Position numbers and translations under genes: made by a program
Notes under the pieces: generated by a model
What the model was told of the DNA's origin: nothing
Databases searched by the model: none
The model's input: the letters and a program-made list of their open reading frames with translations, nothing else
In this document: piece after piece, positions 1 to 5,889 of the stretch
Numbering within the stretch: position 1 is the stretch's first letter
How the letters are laid out: every line of letters begins with the position of its first letter
Assembly: GCA_031265715.1 (NCBI GenBank)
Contig: JAISCG010000029.1
Coordinates: 1-8,060 of the forward strand
Source: Holosporaceae bacterium
GTDB lineage: Bacteria > Pseudomonadota > Alphaproteobacteria > UBA3830
DNA length: 8,060 nt
Reading direction: 5' to 3'

Positions 1-62
1 TTTTCTTGGCGATGTCGCTTCTTCAATTCTTGCCGTTCTGTTTCTTTTAAAAAATCCTTCAT
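1..62 (-). CDS. N-terminal fragment of probable IS630-type transposase (runs off window)
   Basis: An open frame begins at the ATG at 62-60 and runs leftward off the window. It encodes about 20 residues, MKDFLKETERQELKKRHRQE. From memory, the pattern DFL-x(2-4)-ER-x-ELK-x-RH-R is typical of the extreme N-terminus of IS630/Tc1-type transposases, just before their helix-turn-helix domain. The upstream Shine-Dalgarno sequence is weak (AATAAG), as is common for transposases. If this is right, one end of the insertion sequence lies between about 63 and 125, beside or inside the 3' end of the next gene. Only 62 bases are visible, so the family call is tentative, and a short unrelated charged protein is possible. 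Confidence 0.45.
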   Translation of the reverse strand, partial: MKDFLKETERQELKKRHRQE

Positions 63-94
63 ATTCTTATTTTACACAATTCTTTCTCATTTTC

Positions 95-394
95 CTATAT
101 CTTATTCACGAGGGGTATAGTATCCCAAATCGAAGCCTCACGACACTGTCCGCTGCTGTTGAAAAAACGAGCTGTTACAATCTCATTTACAGTCTCATTT
201 ACAGTCTCATTTATTGAGACATGGCGCATAGCCTCCATTTTCATACGCTTAATCAAATCAGTTTTTGAGGTAGAGCTTCCGCTAAATATAACATTAGATG
301 CGCGGGGCGGCCAATTCGCGGCAGTCGCAGAACTAAAACCGAATAAAGCCAAAGCACATAAAATACTCTTACTAAAAATAGCATTATTGTTCAT
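95..394 (-). CDS. Small secreted protein of unknown function, possibly 3'-truncated
   Basis: The frame encodes 99 residues. A perfect AGGAGG (plus-strand CCTCCT at 402-407) lies 7 bases before the ATG, which makes this a convincing gene. Residues 1 to about 25 form a classical Sec signal peptide: polar Asn-rich start, a Lys, the hydrophobic core ILCALALFGF, and an ATA-A cleavage site. The mature part is about 74 residues, polar and basic, with a VNET/VNEI repeat at roughly residues 61-72 produced by a 12-bp tandem duplication. I do not recognise a family. The C-terminus (IWDTIPLVNKI) ends some 30 bases from a probable transposase start, so the original 3' end may have been replaced by insertion-sequence DNA. 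Export to the periplasm or outside is likely; the role is unknown. Confidence 0.7.
   Translation of the reverse strand: MNNNAIFSKSILCALALFGFSSATAANWPPRASNVIFSGSSTSKTDLIKRMKMEAMRHVSINETVNETVNEIVTARFFNSSGQCREASIWDTIPLVNKI
177..212. repeat. Three tandem copies of a 12-bp unit
   Basis: The unit ACAGTCTCATTT occurs at 189-200 and 201-212. A copy with one mismatch (ACAATCTCATTT) is at 177-188. The period is a multiple of three, so copy-number change adds or removes four residues (VNET) in the small secreted protein read from the minus strand without breaking its frame. Confidence 0.9.
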
Positions 395-428
395 AATGAA
401 TCCTCCTTTTTAATTGAACACAAAATGT

Positions 429-434
429 ATTATA
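429..434 (-). promoter_or_regulatory. Candidate -10 box for the small secreted protein
   Basis: A perfect TATAAT is read on the minus strand, about 35 bases upstream of the start codon at 394, and would give a short leader. No good -35 element sits at the normal spacing. The whole region is AT-rich, so a chance match is possible. Confidence 0.35.
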
Positions 435-501
435 CAATAATTCAAAATTAAATATAAGTAAAATAATGATGTTTTTGTTATTTATTATTTTTTTATCCAA
501 C

Positions 502-525
502 ATTTCAGATGAAGAAAAATTCGGC
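502..525 (+). repeat. Degenerate copy of the TCGGATCTTT-associated repeat
   Basis: ATTTCAGATGAA at 502-513 is identical to the minus-strand reading of 5912-5923. The next 12 bases (GAAAAATTCGGC) match the continuation of that element (AAAAGATCCGAC) at about 8 of 12 positions. This suggests a decayed copy in the spacer upstream of the esterase gene. A 12-bp identity alone could be chance; the colinear weaker match adds some weight. Confidence 0.35.
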
Positions 526-549
526 GAAGCAAAATTTGCAAAGTGAAGA

Positions 550-578
550 TTGCACTGGTCCGCAAAACCGAATAGTAT
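550..578 (+). promoter_or_regulatory. Candidate sigma-70 promoter for the esterase-gatC-greA-fabG operon
   Basis: TTGCAC at 550-555 and TAGTAT at 573-578 are separated by exactly 17 bases, ending 26 bases before the esterase start codon. Both hexamers are imperfect (about 3/6 and 4/6). No other better candidate was seen in the 414-604 spacer, which is otherwise AT-rich with no gene. Confidence 0.35.
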
Positions 579-604
579 AAGCGGATTGTTAGGACACAGG
601 AATA

Positions 605-1225
605 ATGAAAGAAATAATTTTAAATTCGACTCCCGAAGCGGATAGAGTGCTGTTTATTTTCCACGGATACGGAGCCGACGCCGAAAATCTCAAAAGCGTG
701 GGGGAAATATTCGGAGACAATTTTCCGAAAACGGAGATTCACATACCTGACGGTCCCGAAAAATGCAGGGAATGCGCCACGGGACGACAGTGGTTTGATC
801 TGGCCGGAGATGACGTTAACGTCTGGAATCGTAGTTGCGTCAAAGACTCGTCAATGATTACGGAATACGTTGATTCCGTGCTTTCGAAAAAGAATTTATC
901 CTACAGTGACGCAGTATTTTCGGGATTTTCCCAGGGAGCAATGCTGTCTCTGTATCTGGGATTAAAGCACAACGTAAAAGGAATAATATCTTTTTCCGGA
1001 ATTCTTTTGTGTGCGGAAGAAATTAAACACAGTTCGGCGTCTTCTAAGGTTCTTCTGGCGCACGGCGAACAAGATGCCGTTATACCGTTTGAAAGCCTGA
1101 AAATAACGGAAGAAGCTCTGAAACACATCGGAGTCGATGTTGAAACTGCCGTCAGTCCGGGAATCGGCCACGCAATTGATAATTATTTACTAACGCGAGC
1201 CGTGGACTTTTTAAAAAGACTGTAA
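605..1225 (+). CDS. Alpha/beta-hydrolase carboxylesterase/phospholipase (Abhydrolase_2 family)
   Basis: The 206-residue protein has the normal length and motif order of the cytosolic phospholipase/carboxylesterase family (YpfH/EstB-like, related to acyl-protein thioesterases). An N-terminal beta strand leads to the oxyanion-hole motif HGYGADAENL (residues 20-29). The nucleophile elbow GFSQGA gives Ser109. Asp157 lies in the segment HGEQDAVIP and His189 in GIGHAID, completing the catalytic triad. It should hydrolyse short-chain carboxylic or lysophospholipid esters; the true substrate cannot be read from sequence. There is no signal peptide, so it is cytoplasmic. An AGGA lies close before the ATG. 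gatC follows after a 38-base gap without an obvious promoter or terminator, so this is probably the first gene of a four-gene operon. Confidence 0.9.
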   Translation: MKEIILNSTPEADRVLFIFHGYGADAENLKSVGEIFGDNFPKTEIHIPDGPEKCRECATGRQWFDLAGDDVNVWNRSCVKDSSMITEYVDSVLSKKNLSYSDAVFSGFSQGAMLSLYLGLKHNVKGIISFSGILLCAEEIKHSSASSKVLLAHGEQDAVIPFESLKITEEALKHIGVDVETAVSPGIGHAIDNYLLTRAVDFLKRL

Positions 1226-1263
1226 TAGCATCACGGAGTAATTATTTTTTTGGGTGGTGTCTC

Positions 1264-1542
1264 ATGTCGGTGACTGAGGAAGATGTAAGAAAAGTGTCTC
1301 ATTTGGCTCGCATTCGATCAGATGATTCGAAAATTGAGGGGCTTCGTAATGATTTGAACAGGATTTTGGGATTTGTCGAGCAATTGAATGAAGTTGATTG
1401 TTCGCTGGTTGATGATTCCATGCAGTACGTCACAACTCTCCATGAAAGAAAAGATATGGCGGTTACCTGTGATCCGGCTGTTATGGATAACGCGACCAAA
1501 AAGGAATGCAATATGTTTGTTGTTCCGAAAGTAGTCGGATAG
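1264..1542 (+). CDS. gatC: Asp-tRNA(Asn)/Glu-tRNA(Gln) amidotransferase subunit C
   Basis: The 92-residue protein matches GatC in length and pattern. It has an N-terminal helix with V-x-K-V-x-HLARI (residues 9-17), the helix segment ILGFVEQLNEVD (34-45), and the C-terminal FVVPKVVG (85-92). GatC is the small scaffold that wraps around GatA and links it to GatB. The complex converts misacylated Glu-tRNA(Gln) and Asp-tRNA(Asn) into Gln-tRNA(Gln) and Asn-tRNA(Asn) in the cytoplasm. The Shine-Dalgarno sequence (GGGTGGTG) is modest. In most bacteria gatA follows directly, often with gatB; here greA follows after 9 bases, so gatC is uncoupled from its partners, which must be elsewhere. The start is the only ATG before the conserved first helix. 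Confidence 0.93.
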   Translation: MSVTEEDVRKVSHLARIRSDDSKIEGLRNDLNRILGFVEQLNEVDCSLVDDSMQYVTTLHERKDMAVTCDPAVMDNATKKECNMFVVPKVVG

Positions 1543-1551
1543 GTTTTTATC

Positions 1552-2025
1552 ATGCAAAAAGTTCATATGACTCCCGAGGGGTTTAAAGCTCTGGAAGATG
1601 AGTTAAAAAATCTTAAATTTGTCGAGAGGCCCGCCATCGTGAATGCCATCTCGGATGCCAGGGCGCTGGGTGATCTGTCTGAAAATGCAGAATATCATTC
1701 TGCGAAGGATAAACAGGGGCTTATAGAAGGACGAATTCGAGAATTAGAATCGAAATTATCTCGGGCGGAGATTATCGATATCAAAAAACTCGGCGGAACG
1801 GGCGTAAAATTCGGCGCGACCGTGACAGTGTTCGAGGAATCGACCGATGAAGAAACGACCTATAAAATAGTCGGAGCGGATGAAGCGAATATAAAGAAAA
1901 AACTTCTCTCGGTTGAGGCTCCGTTGGCGAGAGCGCTGATCGGAAAAAACGTCGGAGATGAAGTAAAACTGCAAACTCCGTCCGGGGAAAAAGAGTACGA
2001 AATCGTAAAAATAGAATATATCTGA
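1552..2025 (+). CDS. greA: Transcription elongation factor GreA
   Basis: The 157-residue protein has the standard GreA length. The N-terminal coiled-coil hairpin carries the tip motif GDLSENAEY (residues 40-48), with the acidic pair Asp41 and Glu44 that positions Mg2+ in the RNA polymerase active site. The C-terminal FKBP-like globular domain (about 80-157) has the expected PLARALIGKNVGDEV and the closing tyrosine/isoleucine strand. GreA inserts into the secondary channel and stimulates cleavage of backtracked transcripts. The opening MQKVHMTPEGFKALEDEL matches the usual start. The gene starts 9 bases after gatC with a poor ribosome-binding site, so translational coupling is likely. The next gene begins 14 bases downstream. 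Confidence 0.96.
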   Translation: MQKVHMTPEGFKALEDELKNLKFVERPAIVNAISDARALGDLSENAEYHSAKDKQGLIEGRIRELESKLSRAEIIDIKKLGGTGVKFGATVTVFEESTDEETTYKIVGADEANIKKKLLSVEAPLARALIGKNVGDEVKLQTPSGEKEYEIVKIEYI

Positions 2026-2028
2026 GTC

Positions 2029-2033
2029 GGAGG
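2029..2033 (+). promoter_or_regulatory. Ribosome-binding site fixing a TTG start for fabG
   Basis: GGAGG lies 6 bases before the TTG at 2040-2042. No in-frame ATG lies before the conserved Rossmann motif, so this site decides the non-ATG start. Confidence 0.8.
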
Positions 2034-2039
2034 CGGTAA

Positions 2040-2777
2040 TTGTTTGATTTAACAGGAAAAATTGCTTTGGTTACCGGGGCGAGCGGCGCCATCGGCGGAG
2101 CGATCGTACGCGTTTTGCATAAAATGGGCGCGACGACGGTTGTTTCCGGCACGAAACTCGACAATTTGCTGCGTCTTCGCGACGAGTTGGAAGAGCGAGT
2201 TTATCCTTTTGCCTGTGATTTAAGTATTCTGGATGAAGTTTCCGCTCTCGTACCGAAAATTGAGAAAGAGTGCGGCCCGGTTGGTATTTTGGTGAATAAT
2301 GCCGGCATTACCAAGGACGGTCTTTTGATGAGAATGTCGGATGAGGCTTGGCAGAATGTGATTTCCGTTAATTTGGACGCATCGTTCAGATTGATGCGGT
2401 CCGTTTCCAGAAATATGGTGAAGCAGAAATGGGGACGCATTATTAACATTTCGTCGGTGGTCGGAGCGGTCGGAAATCCCGGGCAGGTAAATTATGCAGC
2501 ATCGAAATCCGGTTTGTTCGGACTTTCAAAATCTGCGGCCGCCGAACTTGCCGCGAGAAATATCACGGTGAATTGCGTTGCTCCGGGGTTCATTCAGTCT
2601 CCCATGGTCGATAAAATTCCGGATGCGCATCGGGAACAGATGCTGAAAAATATCCCGGCCGGCCGAGTCGGACAACCGGAGGAAGTTGCCGCCGCGGTTG
2701 GATTTTTGGCCAGCAATGAAGCGTCATACATAACCGGACATGTGCTGCATGTTAACGGCGGAATGGCGATGATTTAG
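2040..2777 (+). CDS. fabG: 3-oxoacyl-[acyl-carrier-protein] reductase
   Basis: The 245-residue short-chain dehydrogenase has FabG length and signatures. The cofactor motif TGASGAIGG is at residues 12-20, NNAG at 86-89 and Asn111 in the NLD segment. The catalytic Ser138/139, Tyr152 and Lys156 lie in ISSVVGAVGNPGQVNYAASK. The C-terminus carries APGFI, RVGQPEEVA and the GHVLHVNGG ending typical of the tetrameric enzyme. It reduces 3-oxoacyl-ACP to 3-hydroxyacyl-ACP with NADPH in type II fatty-acid synthesis. The start is TTG. It closes the operon, 14 bases after greA. No acpP, fabD or fabF is adjacent, so it is separated from the usual fab cluster. Short-chain dehydrogenases are many, but the conserved N-terminus and C-terminus favour FabG over a generic reductase. 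Confidence 0.92.
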   Translation: MFDLTGKIALVTGASGAIGGAIVRVLHKMGATTVVSGTKLDNLLRLRDELEERVYPFACDLSILDEVSALVPKIEKECGPVGILVNNAGITKDGLLMRMSDEAWQNVISVNLDASFRLMRSVSRNMVKQKWGRIINISSVVGAVGNPGQVNYAASKSGLFGLSKSAAAELAARNITVNCVAPGFIQSPMVDKIPDAHREQMLKNIPAGRVGQPEEVAAAVGFLASNEASYITGHVLHVNGGMAMI

Positions 2778-2782
2778 AACGC

Positions 2783-2803
2783 GCCGGGTGGTGAACCCCC
2801 GGC
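2783..2803. terminator. GC-rich stem-loop between convergent genes
   Basis: GCCGGG (2783-2788) pairs with CCCGGC (2798-2803). A further GG/CC pair after a one-base bulge closes a TGAA tetraloop. It starts 6 bases after the fabG stop and lies between convergent genes, so it could stop or stabilise transcripts from either side. There is no adjacent T-run, so it is not a textbook intrinsic terminator. Confidence 0.45.
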
Positions 2804-2807
2804 TCTG

Positions 2808-2850
2808 TTCGGAAAAATACCTGAAAAATCTCCGAAAAATTGTGTTTTTT
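2808..2850 (+). terminator. Second weak stem-loop followed by T-run
   Basis: TTCGGA (2808-2813) pairs with TCCGAA (2831-2836), and a run of six T follows at 2845-2850. The loop is long and the T-run is offset by about 8 bases, so it may only act together with the preceding stem. Confidence 0.3.
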
Positions 2851-2858
2851 AACGACAC

Positions 2859-4490
2859 CTAATCCAGTGGTATTTCTTCTTTAACTTCAGGCAATTGAGG
2901 CCTTTTGGCAGCTTCATCTCTAAGAAATTGCGCAAACTCCGGGTCATTGTTATTAAGAGCCAACTGAAGAAGAGTAGAGACACGTCTAATGTAATAACCA
3001 CCACCGACTCTTGAAAAATTTATAATCTCCGTGTCAATATCGGCTCCTTGCTCTATAAAATATTTAGCAGTTTTTACATTTATTAATTTCACTTCAGGAG
3101 TAGAAAAGCGTCCGGGAAAATGTACAGCAGAAAGTGCGTAGGATAAAGTTTCCCTAAGAGGTATTATTTTCATTTCAACAAGATATCTTATAATTGGTAT
3201 TATGTTTTGCTCGACAGCATTTTGGTAAATACCTGCTATGTGACTACCATAATCAGGAATTGGGCAATATCTGCTAATAACATTCAAAAGAAAGCGAGTT
3301 TTTGATGTGGTGATGGGACTGTCATAAAATCTTTTTACCAGAACATCAAGGAGTGAAGAATAACTTTTACTGCTGTCCGGAAAATTTTCAAGAAACATGC
3401 GCAGAGTATTTATTGCGGAGTTACCGTACGCGATACTAAAACTATCAAGGTGCGACCCGTTGTGAGGAAATTGATAACCTTCTTGTTCACATATGCGAAT
3501 TATTTCATTATTACCTCCATCAACAGCGTACAATGAAATGTTTTCCGGATCTTTTTGAAAACAATTTTTATCCATCAGTATCAGTTGTCTAAAAGCTCTT
3601 GCCAATCCAAAAGATGCGGCAATTTCAAATAAATTTGTTTTTTGCAGCGTGCGACAACCGTCTCGTAGCGTCTCTATAGGCGATGTGCCTCTCCCTTCAT
3701 AATAGTTATGAAGGGACGTCAACAAAGAACCGGATAAATGATATCCTTTATTTATATAGGAACTAATAATATGTTCGTAGCAATCGTATTTAGGAAAAGT
3801 AGTGAGATAATCTTTTCTGCATCCCTCAAGTTTATCTTTACAACACAGGCATATATCCAGGTGTACTTTATAAAAAAGTGATGGGATCTGTCCTGCCAAG
3901 GGTAGAGTACCATTAAGCGTTTGGGGAAGACTATTATAAACATCTTGAAAATTGAGAATTGTTTCCTCATTTTCATTAGAAAATGAAAGATTTAACAGCT
4001 TTTCCTCATATCGACATACAGAATTGCTAAGCAAAAAAGCTGCCCGAACAAAAGAAAAAAAGGTTATTCTTTGGCTAAAGCCGCAAACATTAACCGATGG
4101 AATTGAGTTTTCCCGCGGATAATGAGAACGGAGACGATCCGTGAAACTTTTGTGGCAGAGTGCTTTTTCAGTTCCAAAGTAAAACATGAAGTTTCTGGAC
4201 GCCAATATAAGTTGCATTAACATGTCGCATAAACCTATTTCTGAGTGATATCTGTCCACCCAAATATTTAACTCAAGGCGATTTTTAACATTTAGCAGGG
4301 CTTCACCACTCTCTGCCAACATTTTATAGTTATCTGGTAGCGAATCGTAAAACGGACATTCTTCCTCCAAAATATCGCATCCGACCGAATCACCGGGATT
4401 ATATTGTGGAGCCGGAGACATCGCAGCACTCTGCTCTCCGGATAGCGCACAAACTAAGCAACATACACATAACGTAGATATTTTTTTCAT
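2859..4490 (-). CDS. Secreted Cys-rich protein with degenerate ankyrin-like (DUF3447-like) repeats
   Basis: With the start at 4490 the protein has 543 residues. Residues 1-23 are a Sec signal peptide (MKK start, hydrophobic Cys-rich core, SAA-M cleavage site). Residues 45-280 look mainly helical and match nothing I recognise. Residues about 284-525 contain loose ankyrin-like units: NLFEIAASFGLARAF, ISLYAVDGGNNEIIRICEQ (319-336), a unit near 350-370, NAVEQNIIPIIRYLVE (424-439), TAKYFIEQGADID (474-486) and STLLQLALNNNDPEFAQFL (505-523). The A-x-x-GGN-x-EII-x-x-CEQ-x-G pattern resembles the DUF3447 ankyrin proteins abundant in Trichomonas and Entamoeba. The mature part has 15 cysteines, notable if it is exported. 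A longer reading frame to 4559 exists, but a good promoter lies inside it, which supports the start at 4490. A host-directed effector is plausible but inferred. The gene looks more AT-rich than its housekeeping neighbours. Confidence 0.75.
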   Translation of the reverse strand: MKKISTLCVCCLVCALSGEQSAAMSPAPQYNPGDSVGCDILEEECPFYDSLPDNYKMLAESGEALLNVKNRLELNIWVDRYHSEIGLCDMLMQLILASRNFMFYFGTEKALCHKSFTDRLRSHYPRENSIPSVNVCGFSQRITFFSFVRAAFLLSNSVCRYEEKLLNLSFSNENEETILNFQDVYNSLPQTLNGTLPLAGQIPSLFYKVHLDICLCCKDKLEGCRKDYLTTFPKYDCYEHIISSYINKGYHLSGSLLTSLHNYYEGRGTSPIETLRDGCRTLQKTNLFEIAASFGLARAFRQLILMDKNCFQKDPENISLYAVDGGNNEIIRICEQEGYQFPHNGSHLDSFSIAYGNSAINTLRMFLENFPDSSKSYSSLLDVLVKRFYDSPITTSKTRFLLNVISRYCPIPDYGSHIAGIYQNAVEQNIIPIIRYLVEMKIIPLRETLSYALSAVHFPGRFSTPEVKLINVKTAKYFIEQGADIDTEIINFSRVGGGYYIRRVSTLLQLALNNNDPEFAQFLRDEAAKRPQLPEVKEEIPLD

Positions 4491-4530
4491 TTTTATTATC
4501 CCCATCAAATTAAAGTTACAACGCAACATA

Positions 4531-4559
4531 TATATATTTCTTTTTGGAAGTTTTGCCAA
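4531..4559 (-). promoter_or_regulatory. Promoter of the ankyrin-like protein gene
   Basis: On the minus strand TTGGCA (4559-4554, 5/6 to consensus) is followed after exactly 17 bases by TATATA (4536-4531). Transcription would start near 4524, about 33 bases before the start codon at 4490. That excludes the upstream in-frame ATG at 4559. Confidence 0.6.
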
Positions 4560-4600
4560 CTTTTTTTAAAAAAAACTTATACAAAATTATCTGCGCACTT

Positions 4601-4618
4601 GCTACCTGTCGGATCTTT
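4601..4618 (-). repeat. Single copy of the TCGGATCTTT repeat
   Basis: GCTACCTGTCGGATCTTT closely matches both arms of the inverted repeat at 5890-5984 (CTACCcGTCGGATCTTT type), with one or two substitutions in the 17 shared bases. It sits in the spacer between the two minus-strand secreted-protein genes, about 30 bases from the GTCATTGC-type repeat and possibly part of the same composite element. Confidence 0.65.
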
Positions 4619-4648
4619 CTTCCATTCTTACCTCTCATCTCATTTAAT

Positions 4649-4674
4649 CGAGCGTTTCACTCCTTGCAATGACG
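4649..4674 (-). repeat. GTCATTGC-type dispersed intergenic repeat
   Basis: Read on the minus strand the element begins CGTCATTGCAAGGAGTGAAA and ends CGCTCG. This is close to the GTCATTGCGAGGAGCGAAGCG element found dispersed between genes in Rickettsiales and several other bacterial groups (recalled, not searched). The usual continuation CGAAGCAATCC is absent, so the copy is partial or decayed. No function is implied. Confidence 0.55.
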
Positions 4675-4716
4675 CGAAAATGTTTCCACAAATTAAAGAC
4701 CTGGCAGGTGGTAGGA

Positions 4717-4763
4717 AGCACTGTTAACAGTCTGTACTTTTTCGGTATTTTTGTCACAGTGCT
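4717..4763. repeat. Inverted repeat downstream of the LRR protein gene
   Basis: AGCACTGT (4717-4724) and ACAGTGCT (4756-4763) are perfect 8-bp inverted arms around a 31-base loop. The palindrome CTGTTAACAG overlaps the left arm at 4721-4730. It begins about 11 bases beyond the LRR gene stop codon, so it may end or protect that transcript. No T-run follows on the minus strand, so terminator function is doubtful. Confidence 0.4.
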
Positions 4764-4773
4764 CTAAATTTCC

Positions 4774-5820
4774 TCAATCACGAATACGCAAGGCTTTCAA
4801 TGTGAAGATACAATCTTTTTTTTCGCGCCAAACCATTATAAAATCGTCGCCGGGAGTCGAGTTGTCTACTCTAACACCATGGACGTCATTGCTGAAAAAT
4901 TTTATGCCGAGCGGAATAAATATGACGCCAACACTTTTGCAGGGGAGAAAATAAAGACGTTCTGCGTAAAATTTATCATAAAATGGCTTCACTTCCTCAG
5001 GAACATCTATTGGCTCTAATTCAGGATTGGGCACACGCCAATCAATCGCAGCGAGACGATCTGCTTTTTCAGGTTCAAGACCAAAATTCATAAACTTTAA
5101 GTGCCAATAGAAATTAGCACTTAAAATAACGCTTATCTGAGTATTCTTACCAAAGTGCACATATTTCAGCTTATCGTGGCACAACGCAAAACAGTTATCC
5201 CCAAGCGTTTCTATGCCGCTTGGAATGTATGCGGATTCCAAAGCATAGCATTGCCAAAAAGCATACCTCCCAATGTTGACTATATGAGGATTTTCATCTA
5301 AATGCACGTTTTCCAGACTGAGGCAATCCCCAAAACAGAACTCCCCAAGCGTTGTTACGCTGCTTGGAAGGTGTATGTCTTTCAGAGAGTGGCAACCGTA
5401 GAAAGTGTGTTCTCCAATGACACTTATCCGAGAATCCCTCCCAAAATACACGTTTTCCAGACAGAAGCAATTCAAAAAACAGTAAACTCCAAGCGTTGTT
5501 ACACTGTCCGGAATGCGTATGGACTTCAGAGCATCATATCCCCAAAAAGCAGAGTTTATCATCATCCTTAGCTGAGAATTTTCTCCGAATTCCACGCTGG
5601 TAACGTTTTTTTCACTGTTGTCCGGCTTTTTTGGATTCCGCTCACCCCTTCTGCCCCTGATAACCGTTATATCGTCCGGAAAAGTTAGAACTCCTCCGGA
5701 GTCCGCCACCATGGCCGAGATTTGATCAGCATCCAGGATTTTATCACTATCCAGGATCTGCTCCATACCGTTGACCGCAAGCTGCATAAACATCGCAGCG
5801 ATTATAAAAGCTTTTTTCAT
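4774..5820 (-). CDS. Secreted BspA-type leucine-rich repeat protein (LRR_5)
   Basis: The 348-residue protein starts at 5820, preceded by a G-rich AGGGGG site 6 bases upstream. Residues 1-18 form a signal peptide (MKKAFIIAAMFMQLAVNG). Residues about 84-232 are BspA/TpLRR repeats with the pattern LKSIRIPDSVTTLG-x-x-CF-x-x-C-x-x-LENV. Three 48-residue double units have their LG glycines at 111, 159 and 207, and the F-x-x-C signature recurs in each half. Residues 233-348 are non-repetitive and unrecognised. BspA-like proteins in oral and gut bacteria, and in Trichomonas, are surface or secreted proteins that mediate binding to host cells or other microbes. A similar binding role is inferred here. 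No membrane anchor, LPXTG motif or sorting domain is visible, so how it stays at the surface, if it does, is unclear. It is tandem with the ankyrin-like gene on the same strand but has its own promoter. Confidence 0.88.
   Translation of the reverse strand: MKKAFIIAAMFMQLAVNGMEQILDSDKILDADQISAMVADSGGVLTFPDDITVIRGRRGERNPKKPDNSEKNVTSVEFGENSQLRMMINSAFWGYDALKSIRIPDSVTTLGVYCFLNCFCLENVYFGRDSRISVIGEHTFYGCHSLKDIHLPSSVTTLGEFCFGDCLSLENVHLDENPHIVNIGRYAFWQCYALESAYIPSGIETLGDNCFALCHDKLKYVHFGKNTQISVILSANFYWHLKFMNFGLEPEKADRLAAIDWRVPNPELEPIDVPEEVKPFYDKFYAERLYFLPCKSVGVIFIPLGIKFFSNDVHGVRVDNSTPGDDFIMVWREKKDCIFTLKALRIRD
5125..5571. repeat. 144-bp tandem repeats within the LRR gene
   Basis: The plus-strand word CCAAGCGTT starts at 5201, 5345 and 5489, exactly 144 bases apart, with extended similarity around each copy (for example CCAAGCGTTGTTAC at 5345 and 5489). 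The period equals 48 codons, one double leucine-rich repeat. DNA-level identity this high points to fairly recent internal duplication or gene conversion. Confidence 0.85.
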
Positions 5821-5852
5821 TCTTTTCCCCCTATATTCAATAATTAATGATA

Positions 5853-5879
5853 TGTATACGATTCTAATTATGATGTCAA
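5853..5879 (-). promoter_or_regulatory. Promoter of the LRR protein gene
   Basis: A perfect TTGACA is read on the minus strand at 5879-5874. A -10 candidate TATACA lies at 5858-5853 (15-base spacer), or TACATA two bases further (17-base spacer). Transcription would begin near 5845, giving a leader of about 25 bases before the ATG at 5820. Confidence 0.55.
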
Positions 5880-5889
5880 CTAGTAAAGT

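Noticed and set aside
4491..4559. N-terminal extension of the ankyrin-like protein
   Set aside because: The predicted promoter lies inside it, and a signal peptide begins exactly at the ATG at 4490.
5302..5571. Plus-strand open frame with internal repeats
   Set aside because: Its repeats are the antisense of the 144-bp LRR units; the minus-strand reading has a signal peptide, promoter and family match.
5125..5571. Regularly spaced repeats considered as a CRISPR array
   Set aside because: The period is 144 bases, in frame with a coding sequence, and both repeat and spacer parts are similar between units.
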